A stretch of 32,258 bases of DNA from Cyanobacteria bacterium UBA2566 (GTDB taxonomy: Bacteria; Cyanobacteriota; Cyanobacteriia; Cyanobacteriales; Desertifilaceae). Below, piece by piece: positions 23,401 through 30,668 of the stretch (positions within the stretch are counted from its first letter, which is position 1; each line of letters begins with the position of its first letter). Under the pieces are notes generated by a model. It saw nothing but the letters and a program-made list of their open reading frames with translations. It was not told the DNA's origin and ran no database searches. The stretch spans positions 1 to 32,258 of the forward strand of contig DDLS01000096.1 in NCBI GenBank assembly GCA_002340255.1, read 5' to 3'. The position numbers and the translations under genes were made by a program.

Positions 23401-25180
23401 TGTCAACTTTAGTCCTAATGGCCAATTCATTGCCACGGCTCAAAATAATGGTGCAGTCAAAATTTGGCAACAAGATGGTACTCTATTGACCACTCTCAAA
23501 GGTCATCAAGACCGAGTTTATTGGGTCAGTTTTAGTCCGGATGGTAAATGGATGGCTTCTGCCAGCATTGATCGCACGATTAAACTTTGGGATCTGGCTA
23601 ACTTTTCTGCAATTAAAACGTTCCACGGACACCAAGACCGCATATATAACGTAACCTTTAGTCTGAATAGTCAATTCATTGCCTCTAGCAGTCGGGATGG
23701 AACCGTTAAACTTTGGAATTTAGAGGGTAAAACCCTCCTCACTTATCGTCGTCATCGAGATTCTGTAGAATCGATTAGCTTTAGTCCGGATGGACAATTA
23801 CTCGCCTCTGCCAGCAACGATCGTACGGTAAAAGTTTGGACAATAACGGGCAAACACCGCCTTACTTATCGAGGTCATCAAAGTGCTGTAACGTTCGTGC
23901 AGTTTAGTCCGGATGGCAAATTTCTCGCTTCTGCTGATGCAAATGGATTGATTAAACTCTGGAATTTGCACGGTCAAGAGATTGCCACTCTCAAAGGCCA
24001 TCGGGATACAGTTTTAGGGTTAAGTTTTAGTCCTGACGATCAAATTTTGGCTTCTGGAAGTCGAGATAAAAACATCATTATATGGAATATGAAAGGAGAA
24101 GTTATTTCTACTATTTCCAGTCATAATGATTGGGTCAATAGTGTTATGTTTAGCCCTGACGGCCAAACCCTCGCCTCAGCGAGTGCTGATGGCATGGTGA
24201 AGTTATGGAAACTTCAGGGGAGTGATTTAAAAATTTTTAAGGGTCATCAAGATAAAGTCTATACCGCTCAATTTACTCCCGATCGCCAGTCCATCATCTC
24301 CAGCAGTGCTGATGGCAGTATCCGGTTATGGAGTGTCCAAGAAGGAAAGGAATTGGCCACCTTAGTGCAAGAGCAAGAGAGAATCTATGGACTTGATGTG
24401 AGTCCAGATGGGCAGAGGATCGTTTATGGCAGTCGAGATGGAACCGTAAGATGGCGATCTCTCCACGATGGTACCACTCGTACCTTCAGAGGTCATCAGG
24501 AGATGGTACTTGATGTCGATTTTAGTCCAGATGGTCAAACTATTGCCTCTGCCAGCTTAGATCGAACTGTGAAATTATGGGATCTAAACGGAAAAAATAT
24601 TGCTACCTTTTCGGGTCATAGTGAGGGCGTACAAGCGGTTCATTTTAGTCCAAATGGGCAATTGATTGCTTCTGCCGGAAATGAAAATCTGATTAAAATT
24701 TGGACATTAGATGGCTCGGAATTGGCAACATTTAGAGGTCATAAAAGTACGATTTTCAGTGTCAGTTTTAGTCCCGATGGTAATTTGCTAGCCTCCGGAA
24801 GTCGAGATAAAACTGTGAAACTCTGGAAATTAGATGGGACATTAGTCAATACATTTGAAAATCATACCGCTCCAGTGATTAGCGTCAGCTTCAGTCCTGA
24901 TGGTCAAATGATTGCTTCTGCCAGTGATGATAAAACTGTAAAAATTTCCCGACTTAATGGAGAAGAAATCATGACCTTAGAAGGCCATACGGATTGGCTC
25001 AATGAGGTTAGTTTTAGCCCTGATGGTCAATGGATTGCCTCTGCAAGTCATGATGGTACCGTTAGACTTTGGCGGTTTAATTATGATTTAGACTATTGGT
25101 TCGATCGCGGCTGTGCCTGGCTAAAAGATTATTTGCACCATCAGCCTTCCCGCTCTGCTGCTTTGTGTGAAAATCCCTGA
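20492..25180 (+). CDS. STAND NTPase with TPR region, one TM helix and 14 WD40 repeats
   Basis: A 1562-aa multidomain protein. Residues about 20-170 resemble a P-loop domain whose nucleotide-binding loop is lost (LIQASCNSVSLRTQ where GxxxxGK[ST] would be). Residues about 190-440 are helical TPR-like repeats. An nSTAND1-type NTPase follows with GPSGVGKSS (about 512-520), VLLFDQLEEFF (about 584-594) and IVLSIREDYLY. One membrane helix lies at about 850-868. Residues about 963-1528 hold fourteen WD40 repeats, each built around FSPDGQxxASAS.D.TVKLW, enough for two seven-bladed propellers. Repeats 8, 9 and 13 are the most divergent. STAND proteins act as ligand-triggered switches, often in defence or signalling. 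The ligand and effector are unknown. Confidence 0.88.
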   Translation: MQDTPELENERSLKTLARTLKLRRGKFTLIQASCNSVSLRTQLLHRLTQEYQVNTLSITLPQHATGFHTAVLKAIEGQSPDALMILGLESVSSISELLISANQKRDQIRQSFVFPIVLWVTDGILRHLGRLASDINSWNPPPIRFTISEADILKFLSEESHTLFESLHYPTSYCSSSIHHLDLDLLSKEIQRIYPKLTLELQAKFEFMLAQLQCSKAQFDRAIDTLCKSLKSWHQLSNIRAQGFVLFNLGLVYLEKSKVKESKEKGSNHQLSQEYFHQALDCFKTVNQPDLMGVVLSYLQTILQNSENWENLKSITEKALSIHQFYGSSLQLAQDYGYLAQVALENHYWKETKLLAQQAIQRLESNPNPGDTLKNELSRFYFLRAKAEIQLQEFQGAITRLEEARKNCIPKSSTQLYSEILEESIKLYWQDKNYLKSFSFKIEKRSIEAQYGLRSFMGVGRFPKPKRITHLDITSHNTKTTREIVSASGRQEDIDNLLTRMERRDRKLTVIYGPSGVGKSSLLQAGLVTALKLSSFEGNNYFPILIQVYHHWQEDFSLQIRAISPTCSAILQRLEEMTQHYQIPVLLFDQLEEFFLHYSDRNKRQEFYDFIQACLRISYVKIVLSIREDYLYYLLELTRYTDLGELDKNYEDILYYLGNFSPPEAKAIIEYLTNRSSTPLEPSLIDRLVEDLTTEQEEIRPIELQLIGAQLENQGIITLRDYQRLGSNPKEVLIDIYLDEVVRDCGPEQEAIAELVLYLLTDDQNTRPLKTQASLEKALEQKGDRLNLVLEIFVKSGLVLHLSGELDDHYQLVHDYLVPFIRHKKGAQLLADLERERQQRQKSDRRFLLGMRTATIISLILTGLAMLFAGTAHYQQQQAFKQRQIAENNAISALEQSIIAQSTTARTLMRSTSGQQLEALVTALEATAQLRQHPRLKSGNVTHHVINSLANAIYNLKEFNRLETQSIIYHVNFSPNGQFIATAQNNGAVKIWQQDGTLLTTLKGHQDRVYWVSFSPDGKWMASASIDRTIKLWDLANFSAIKTFHGHQDRIYNVTFSLNSQFIASSSRDGTVKLWNLEGKTLLTYRRHRDSVESISFSPDGQLLASASNDRTVKVWTITGKHRLTYRGHQSAVTFVQFSPDGKFLASADANGLIKLWNLHGQEIATLKGHRDTVLGLSFSPDDQILASGSRDKNIIIWNMKGEVISTISSHNDWVNSVMFSPDGQTLASASADGMVKLWKLQGSDLKIFKGHQDKVYTAQFTPDRQSIISSSADGSIRLWSVQEGKELATLVQEQERIYGLDVSPDGQRIVYGSRDGTVRWRSLHDGTTRTFRGHQEMVLDVDFSPDGQTIASASLDRTVKLWDLNGKNIATFSGHSEGVQAVHFSPNGQLIASAGNENLIKIWTLDGSELATFRGHKSTIFSVSFSPDGNLLASGSRDKTVKLWKLDGTLVNTFENHTAPVISVSFSPDGQMIASASDDKTVKISRLNGEEIMTLEGHTDWLNEVSFSPDGQWIASASHDGTVRLWRFNYDLDYWFDRGCAWLKDYLHHQPSRSAALCENP

Positions 25181-25338
25181 GCCATGTAGTGAATTGGCGA
25201 TCGCGATATTGTCCCCCATAAATTCTGATAGCCCGAAATATTCTAGAATTATCTCATTCTGCGCGTCCCCACGTCTCCCTATTCCCCATCCAAACCTGAT
25301 AAAATAATCAACATTGACCCTTCCCAGTACTAGAAAGT

Positions 25339-26109
25339 ATGTCAGCCACTTCCTCAGCCTACAAAATTACTTGGGAAAAACTACCGGACGACTTCCAACT
25401 CCCTGACGATCCTGTGGATAATATTCATCAACCCGCCCTAGCTGCTGCCCTAACTGAGAGTTTAGACCAAGCCGGTAAATTAGCCGAAAGTGCCCTAACG
25501 CCAACCAACTATGGCATCTGTGCTACTGTCAATGGCAAAATGGTGGTTAAAGCTCCTGATTGGGCTTATATCCCCCAAATCCGAGTTGAGCGTCCAGAGG
25601 TGATCCGCAGTTATACCCCAAACTTACAAGGAGATCGACCTGTTCTTGTCCTAGAATTTTTATCGGATACTGACGGGGGGGAATATTCGATAAAATCCAC
25701 CTATCCCCCAGGTAAGTATTTCTATTACGAGCAAATCTTGCAAGTGCCCAACTACGGCATTTTTGACCCAAAAACGGGAGAATTAGAACTCTATTGTTTA
25801 GGTAACCACCAACGCTACAATCTGAAGTCTCCGAATCCAGAAGGGCGATTTTGGATACCCGAAATGGGTTTATACTTAGGAGTGTGGCAAGGTTGTCGAG
25901 AAAACCTAGAGAGCTATTGGCTACGCTGGTGGGATGAACAGGACAATCTATTGCTGTGGGGGACAGAAAAAGTGGAGCAAGAACGGCAACGGGCTGATGC
26001 TGAACGACAACGAGCCGAATCAGAGCGCCAACGAGCTGATGCTGAACGATCGCGAGCCGATCGCCTAGCCGCCCAATTACGAGCCGCCGGTATTGAAATT
26101 AACGAATAA
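25339..26109 (+). CDS. Uma2 family (DUF820) protein, second copy type
   Basis: A 256-aa Uma2 protein of a different subtype from that at 8767. It has RPVLVLEFLSDTDGGEYS (the glutamate of the PD-(D/E)XK-like core), YPPGKYFYYEQILQVPNYGIFDP and a C-terminal charged coil built on RQRADAERQRAESERQRADAER, ending LRAAGIEINE. Residues 1-45 are atypical for the simple family and may be a subfamily extension. The gene starts at ATG 25339, 158 bases after the WD40 gene, and ends 20 bases before the amidase start, so it may be co-transcribed with the amidase. Function is unknown. Confidence 0.82.
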   Translation: MSATSSAYKITWEKLPDDFQLPDDPVDNIHQPALAAALTESLDQAGKLAESALTPTNYGICATVNGKMVVKAPDWAYIPQIRVERPEVIRSYTPNLQGDRPVLVLEFLSDTDGGEYSIKSTYPPGKYFYYEQILQVPNYGIFDPKTGELELYCLGNHQRYNLKSPNPEGRFWIPEMGLYLGVWQGCRENLESYWLRWWDEQDNLLLWGTEKVEQERQRADAERQRAESERQRADAERSRADRLAAQLRAAGIEINE

Positions 26110-26129
26110 TTAATCGTATTAATAATCCT

Positions 26130-27902
26130 GTGAAATTTGCTTTATCTTCTATCCTCGTTCTGAGTGCCATAACGATCGCCGCTCCTCCGGTCACTAATGC
26201 TAGTATCTTTATTGCCTATCCTCGCGATCGCCATGAAACCACTGCCGATCGCATCTTCCTCATTGGTACAGCTCCAGTTGGAGGAGAAGTGAAGGTGAAT
26301 GGTCAAGTCATTTCTCGTTCTCCTCAAGGGCATTTTGCCCCTAGTTTTCCCTTGGAAATGGGAGAGAATACCTTTACCCTGCGCCATGGAAATCAGGAAA
26401 AGCAGATCTCTGTGTTCCGAAAATCTGCCCTTCCCCCTGCTCCCGTGGGTTTGAATTTTGCCCAGGGATCGCTAATACCAGGAGTAAATATCGCTAAACC
26501 TCCTGGAGAACAAGTGTGTTTTTCGGCTGTTGCTCCCACCCCAGCCACCGTCACGGTTACCCTCGGACAACAAACCCGACCCTTAACCCCCCTCTCCACC
26601 CTGCCCCAACTGCCGCCCAATTCTGCGGTTCTCACCGGAGAAAACCAACCGACAACTGTTGCAAGTACCACCTATAAAGGCTGTGCGACGCTTCCCCTCA
26701 CCTCAGAAGCACAAAATTTAGGTCAACCCCAATTTACCCTCACGCTTAACGGTCAAACCCTAACCCAAGCAGCTCCGGGAACCGTATCTATTCTTTCTCC
26801 TAAGCAATTTGAAATTGCGGAAGTGACTGCTGAAAATGGAGTTGCTTGTACAGGTCCAAGTACCAACTATTCCCGGTTAACCCCCCTTCCACAAGGAACC
26901 CGCGCCACAATTACGGCTGAAGAAGGGGAATGGCTCAGATTAGACTACGGTGCATGGATCAAACGAGAAGACACACGAGTCTTTTCTAGTGCAGCTCCTC
27001 CTGTTTCTCTCATTCGCAGCATTCAGGGTCGTCAAACCTCTGGATGGACGGAAATTGTATTTCCCCTGCAAGTCCCAGTTCCCGTTAGTATTCAGCAACG
27101 CCAAAATAGTTTAACCCTGAGTTTGCACAATACTACCGCTCAAACCGATACCATTTATCTCAATGATGGCCCCTTAATTGAGCGCCTCGATTGGGAGCAA
27201 GTTTCACCGACGCGCATTGACTATACATTTGCCCTCAAAACCGAGCAACAATGGGGCTACAAGCTTCGTTATGAGGGCACAACCTTAATTTTGTCCTTGC
27301 GTCATCCTCCCCAGCCTTCTCGCTCATCCTCTCAACCCTTGCAGGGCATGAGGATTTTACTCGATCCCGGCCATGGGAGCGAGAATGACTTGGGCGCAAG
27401 GGGGCCAAACGGATATCCAGAAAAAGATGTGAATTTAGTGGTCTCTAAGCTGCTGCGGGATGCTCTGCAAAAACGGGGAGCAACGGTGTTGATGACCCGC
27501 GAAGGGGATGACGATCTCTGGCCCCACGACCGGGTGGAGATCATTGAAGCGCAGGAGCCAGATCTAGCCTTGAGTATCCATTACAATGCTCTGCCCGATG
27601 CCGGAGATGCAGAGAATACGGCTGGAATAGGCACGTTTTGGTATCATCCCCAGAGCCATGGTTTAGCGGTGTTTTTACATCAATATTTGGTGGATGAACT
27701 CCAGCGGCCCTCTTATGGGGTGTTTTGGAACAATTTGGCTTTGACTCGTCCGGCGATCGCTCCTTCCGTTCTGTTAGAGTTGGGCTTTATGATTAACCCC
27801 CGAGAATTCGAGTGGATCGTCGATCCTCAGTCCCAACAAGAGTTAGCAGACACTCTCGCCGATGGTATTGTCGTTTGGGTTACTCAAACCGACAAGCCCT
27901 AG
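26130..27902 (+). CDS. Secreted N-acetylmuramoyl-L-alanine amidase (Amidase_3)
   Basis: A 590-aa cell-wall hydrolase. The first ~24 residues (GTG start, KFALSSILVLSAITIAAPPVTNA) form a signal peptide. An extracytoplasmic N-terminal region and an SH3-like segment near 230-290 precede the catalytic domain (about 405-585). Zinc ligands and catalytic residues are present: H415 in LLDPGHG, E431 in YPEKDVNL, H483 in SIHYN and E550 in LLELGFM. It cleaves the amide bond between muramic acid and the peptide in the periplasm, for cell division or wall remodelling. It lies 20 bases after the Uma2 gene. A damaged copy of its 5' region sits at 18660-18870. Confidence 0.9.
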   Translation: MKFALSSILVLSAITIAAPPVTNASIFIAYPRDRHETTADRIFLIGTAPVGGEVKVNGQVISRSPQGHFAPSFPLEMGENTFTLRHGNQEKQISVFRKSALPPAPVGLNFAQGSLIPGVNIAKPPGEQVCFSAVAPTPATVTVTLGQQTRPLTPLSTLPQLPPNSAVLTGENQPTTVASTTYKGCATLPLTSEAQNLGQPQFTLTLNGQTLTQAAPGTVSILSPKQFEIAEVTAENGVACTGPSTNYSRLTPLPQGTRATITAEEGEWLRLDYGAWIKREDTRVFSSAAPPVSLIRSIQGRQTSGWTEIVFPLQVPVPVSIQQRQNSLTLSLHNTTAQTDTIYLNDGPLIERLDWEQVSPTRIDYTFALKTEQQWGYKLRYEGTTLILSLRHPPQPSRSSSQPLQGMRILLDPGHGSENDLGARGPNGYPEKDVNLVVSKLLRDALQKRGATVLMTREGDDDLWPHDRVEIIEAQEPDLALSIHYNALPDAGDAENTAGIGTFWYHPQSHGLAVFLHQYLVDELQRPSYGVFWNNLALTRPAIAPSVLLELGFMINPREFEWIVDPQSQQELADTLADGIVVWVTQTDKP

Positions 27903-27940
27903 GGAGATCGGCAGACAGAGGGGAATATTCCGATAGCAAT

Positions 27941-27972
27941 ATTTCTTTAAGAAATGTGTCACAGGGGACACA
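27941..27972. promoter_or_regulatory. Two adjoining palindromes between the amidase and sqdB
   Basis: ATTTCTT-T-AAGAAAT (27941-27955) overlaps TGTGTC-ACAGGG-GACACA (27955-27972). Both lie within the 122-base gap, 53-84 bases before the sqdB start. They could terminate the amidase transcript or be operators for sqdB. No direct evidence for either. Confidence 0.35.
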
Positions 27973-28024
27973 AACCTGATACATTGACCGAGTATCGGTA
28001 AATGATTTTGAATTGAGTGACGTT

Positions 28025-29179
28025 ATGAAAGTCCTGGTTATTGGTGGTGACGGCTATTGTGGGTGGGCTACCGCACTTTATCTGTCTGACCATGGTTATG
28101 AAGTAGGGATTCTGGATAATCTCGTGCGTCGTCATTGGGATCAACAGCTTTGTGTTGAGACCCTGACACCGATCGCACCGATTCAGCAACGGTTACGCAA
28201 ATGGCATGAATTAACCGGCAAAACCATCGATCTGTTTATTGGCGATATCAACAATTATGATTTCCTGATTCGCTCTTTGCGTCAATTTCAACCGGAGGCG
28301 ATTGTTCATTTTGGGGAACAGCGATCGGCTCCATTTTCGATGATTGACCGCGAACATGCGGTCATGACTCAAACGAATAATGTGGTTGGAAACTTGAATC
28401 TTTTATTTGCAATGAAAGAGGAGTTTCCTGAAACTCACTTGGTGAAATTGGGAACCATGGGTGAATATGGAACGCCCAACATCGATATTGAAGAAGGCTA
28501 TATCGAGATTAACCATAATGGACGAAAAGATACTCTTCCCTATCCGAAGCAACCGGGAAGTTTCTATCATCTCTCGAAGGTTCATGATAGCCACAATATC
28601 CATTTTGCCTGCAAGATTTGGGGTTTGCGAGCCACAGACCTGAACCAAGGGGTGGTTTATGGAGTATATACGGAGCAAACCAAACGGGACGAGCTGCTGA
28701 TCAACCGTCTCGATTATGATGGTGTATTCGGAACGGCACTCAACCGGTTCTGTATTCAAGCGGCGATCGGTCATCCCCTTACGGTTTATGGTAAAGGTGG
28801 ACAAACGAGAGGCTTTTTAGATATCCGCGATACGGTTCGCTGTATTGAAATTGCGATAAATAATCCTGCCAATGCGGGTGAATTTAGAGTCTTTAACCAG
28901 TTCACTGAAATGTTTAGCATTAGTGATTTAGCAGTCATGGTTGCTAAAGCAGGTAAACACCTCGGATTATCGGTGGAAATTAACCACCTGGATAATCCCC
29001 GTGTAGAATTGGAAGAGCATTATTTTAATGCTAAAAACACCAAGCTTAAAGACTTGGGTTTAGAACCGCATAATTTAGAAGAGTCCCTGCTTGATTCTTT
29101 GATTAATGTGGCTCAAAAATACAAAGGTCGAGTGGATGAGAGTCAAATTCTTCCTAAAGTCTCTTGGCGGCGGAATTAA
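28025..29179 (+). CDS. sqdB: UDP-sulfoquinovose synthase
   Basis: A 384-aa short-chain dehydrogenase/reductase-type enzyme that makes UDP-sulfoquinovose from UDP-glucose and sulfite, the first committed step of the thylakoid sulfolipid SQDG. The Rossmann motif VIGGDGYCGWATALYL is at residues 5-20, the active-site TMGEYGT near 144, and YHLSK (Y/K pair) near 181. The NAD-bearing RGFLDIRDTVRCIE is also present. I chose ATG 28025 over the TTG at 28013 because the usual protein begins MKVLVIGGDGYCGW. sqdX follows after a MITE. Confidence 0.97.
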   Translation: MKVLVIGGDGYCGWATALYLSDHGYEVGILDNLVRRHWDQQLCVETLTPIAPIQQRLRKWHELTGKTIDLFIGDINNYDFLIRSLRQFQPEAIVHFGEQRSAPFSMIDREHAVMTQTNNVVGNLNLLFAMKEEFPETHLVKLGTMGEYGTPNIDIEEGYIEINHNGRKDTLPYPKQPGSFYHLSKVHDSHNIHFACKIWGLRATDLNQGVVYGVYTEQTKRDELLINRLDYDGVFGTALNRFCIQAAIGHPLTVYGKGGQTRGFLDIRDTVRCIEIAINNPANAGEFRVFNQFTEMFSISDLAVMVAKAGKHLGLSVEINHLDNPRVELEEHYFNAKNTKLKDLGLEPHNLEESLLDSLINVAQKYKGRVDESQILPKVSWRRN

Positions 29180-29204
29180 TTTGTTCAGCCCCCCATTATT
29201 AGTC

Positions 29205-29342
29205 ATATCATATCCGTCTAGTCAGTTAGGATAAGTCATTGCGAAGGTCGCGAAGGGGAATGAAGCAATCTTCCCAATTTTGGTAATCTTGGCGATTGCT
29301 TCCCTCCGATCGCAATGACAATGGTTTAAGAGGGCATGATAT
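29205..29342 (-). mobile_element. Foldback MITE, full second copy (inverted)
   Basis: The reverse complement aligns end to end with the copy at 6822-6959. ATATCATATCC at 29205 corresponds to the right end ATATCAAGTCC, and GGCGATTGCTTCCCTCC with TCGCAATGACA is shared internally. The right terminus GATAT ends at 29342. It sits between sqdB and sqdX without breaking either gene. Confidence 0.75.
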
Positions 29343-29396
29343 CACCCATTACCCGATTGATGGTTTTTCGATATTGTTCTAGAACTGTGCTTTTTT

Positions 29397-30527
29397 ATGA
29401 GAATTGCTCTATTTACAGAAACGTTTTTACCCAAAATTGATGGTATTGTTACTCGTCTGACGCAAACGGTCGATCATCTGCAACGGTTGGGCGATCGCGT
29501 ATTGATCGTTTGTCCGGAGGGAGGACTGACGGAATATAAGGGTGCTAAAATTTATGGGGTATCGGGAATGCCGTTGCCTTGGTATCCAGAGTTGAAGATG
29601 GCGTTTCCACGACCAGCAATTGGGGAGGCAATCGCCGATTTTAATCCCGATTTGATTCATGTGGCTAATCCTGCGATCCTGGGTTTAGCAGGACTTTATT
29701 ACGGTAAGAAGTTTGATATTCCCTTGGTGGCTTCTTACCATACCCATCTGCCCCAATACTTGCAACACTACGGGTTAGGCATGTTAGAACCCCTGTTATG
29801 GGAGTTGCTTAAAGGGGCCCATAATCAAGCCGATCTCAACCTCTGTACCTCTAGTGTGATGGTACAGGAACTGGTTAACCACGAGATTGAACGAGTGGAT
29901 TTATGGCAGCGAGGTGTCGATACGGAACTGTTCCATCCCAGTTTAGCTTCTAGAGAAATGCGCGATCGCCTTTCCCAAGGCCATCCGGATAGTCCCCTCC
30001 TCCTCTACGTCGGACGATTAGGTGCAGAAAAAGAAATCGATCGCATTAAACCTGTCCTTGAAAGTATCCCCGATGCGCGGTTAGCACTGGTGGGTGATGG
30101 CCCCAATCGAGCTGTTTTAGAAGAACATTTTGCTGATACTCCCACCCATTTCGTCGGTTATCTGCGCGGCCAAACTCTTGCTTCTGCCTTCGCTTCGGCT
30201 GATGCTTTTATCTTCCCCTCCAGCACCGAAACTCTCGGTCTGGTTCTCCTCGAAGCTATGGCTGCCGGTTGTCCTGTCGTCGCTGCGGGAACTGGCGGCA
30301 TCACGGATATTGTTACCGATGGTGTAAACGGCTACCTCTTCGATCCAACCGATCCCCAAGGTGCGATTTCCGCTACCCAGAAATTACTCGATAATCAAGC
30401 CGAGCGCGATACTCTGCGCCAAAATGCCCGTCAGGAAGCTGAACGCTGGGGTTGGAGTGCTGCCATTCGTCAACTACACCGCTATTACCAAGCTGTAATT
30501 AATACCCGGCAACCGCTGGCAGCTTAG
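29397..30527 (+). CDS. sqdX: Sulfoquinovosyltransferase (GT4 family)
   Basis: A 376-aa GT-B glycosyltransferase that transfers sulfoquinovose from UDP-sulfoquinovose to diacylglycerol, completing SQDG at the membrane. The N-terminal FTETFLPKIDGIVTRLTQTV and HVANPAILGLAGLYYG match SqdX. The nucleotide-binding half shows LYVGRLGAEKEIDRI (about 203-217) and STETLGLVLLEAMAAGCPVVAAGTGGI (about 280-305), the GT4 E-x7-E region. Start ATG 29397. Position directly after sqdB supports SqdX over a general mannosyltransferase. Confidence 0.95.
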   Translation: MRIALFTETFLPKIDGIVTRLTQTVDHLQRLGDRVLIVCPEGGLTEYKGAKIYGVSGMPLPWYPELKMAFPRPAIGEAIADFNPDLIHVANPAILGLAGLYYGKKFDIPLVASYHTHLPQYLQHYGLGMLEPLLWELLKGAHNQADLNLCTSSVMVQELVNHEIERVDLWQRGVDTELFHPSLASREMRDRLSQGHPDSPLLLYVGRLGAEKEIDRIKPVLESIPDARLALVGDGPNRAVLEEHFADTPTHFVGYLRGQTLASAFASADAFIFPSSTETLGLVLLEAMAAGCPVVAAGTGGITDIVTDGVNGYLFDPTDPQGAISATQKLLDNQAERDTLRQNARQEAERWGWSAAIRQLHRYYQAVINTRQPLAA

Positions 30528-30668
30528 AGTTGACTCAAAAAGGTGAGTAGGAGAGGGGTTTATATCTCTCTTCTATCATTTTCAGAGGTCGCAATCGCCG
30601 ATCCAGCCAGAGTTCTAGAGTTCAGTCAAGGCTAGGGTTTTCCCAGAGTGACACAAGAGGGATAAGGT

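Noticed and set aside
23400..25075. Regular nucleotide repeats as a possible CRISPR array
   Set aside because: The roughly 120-base periodicity is coding (WD40 repeats) with diverged units; there are no identical short repeats with unique spacers and no cas genes.
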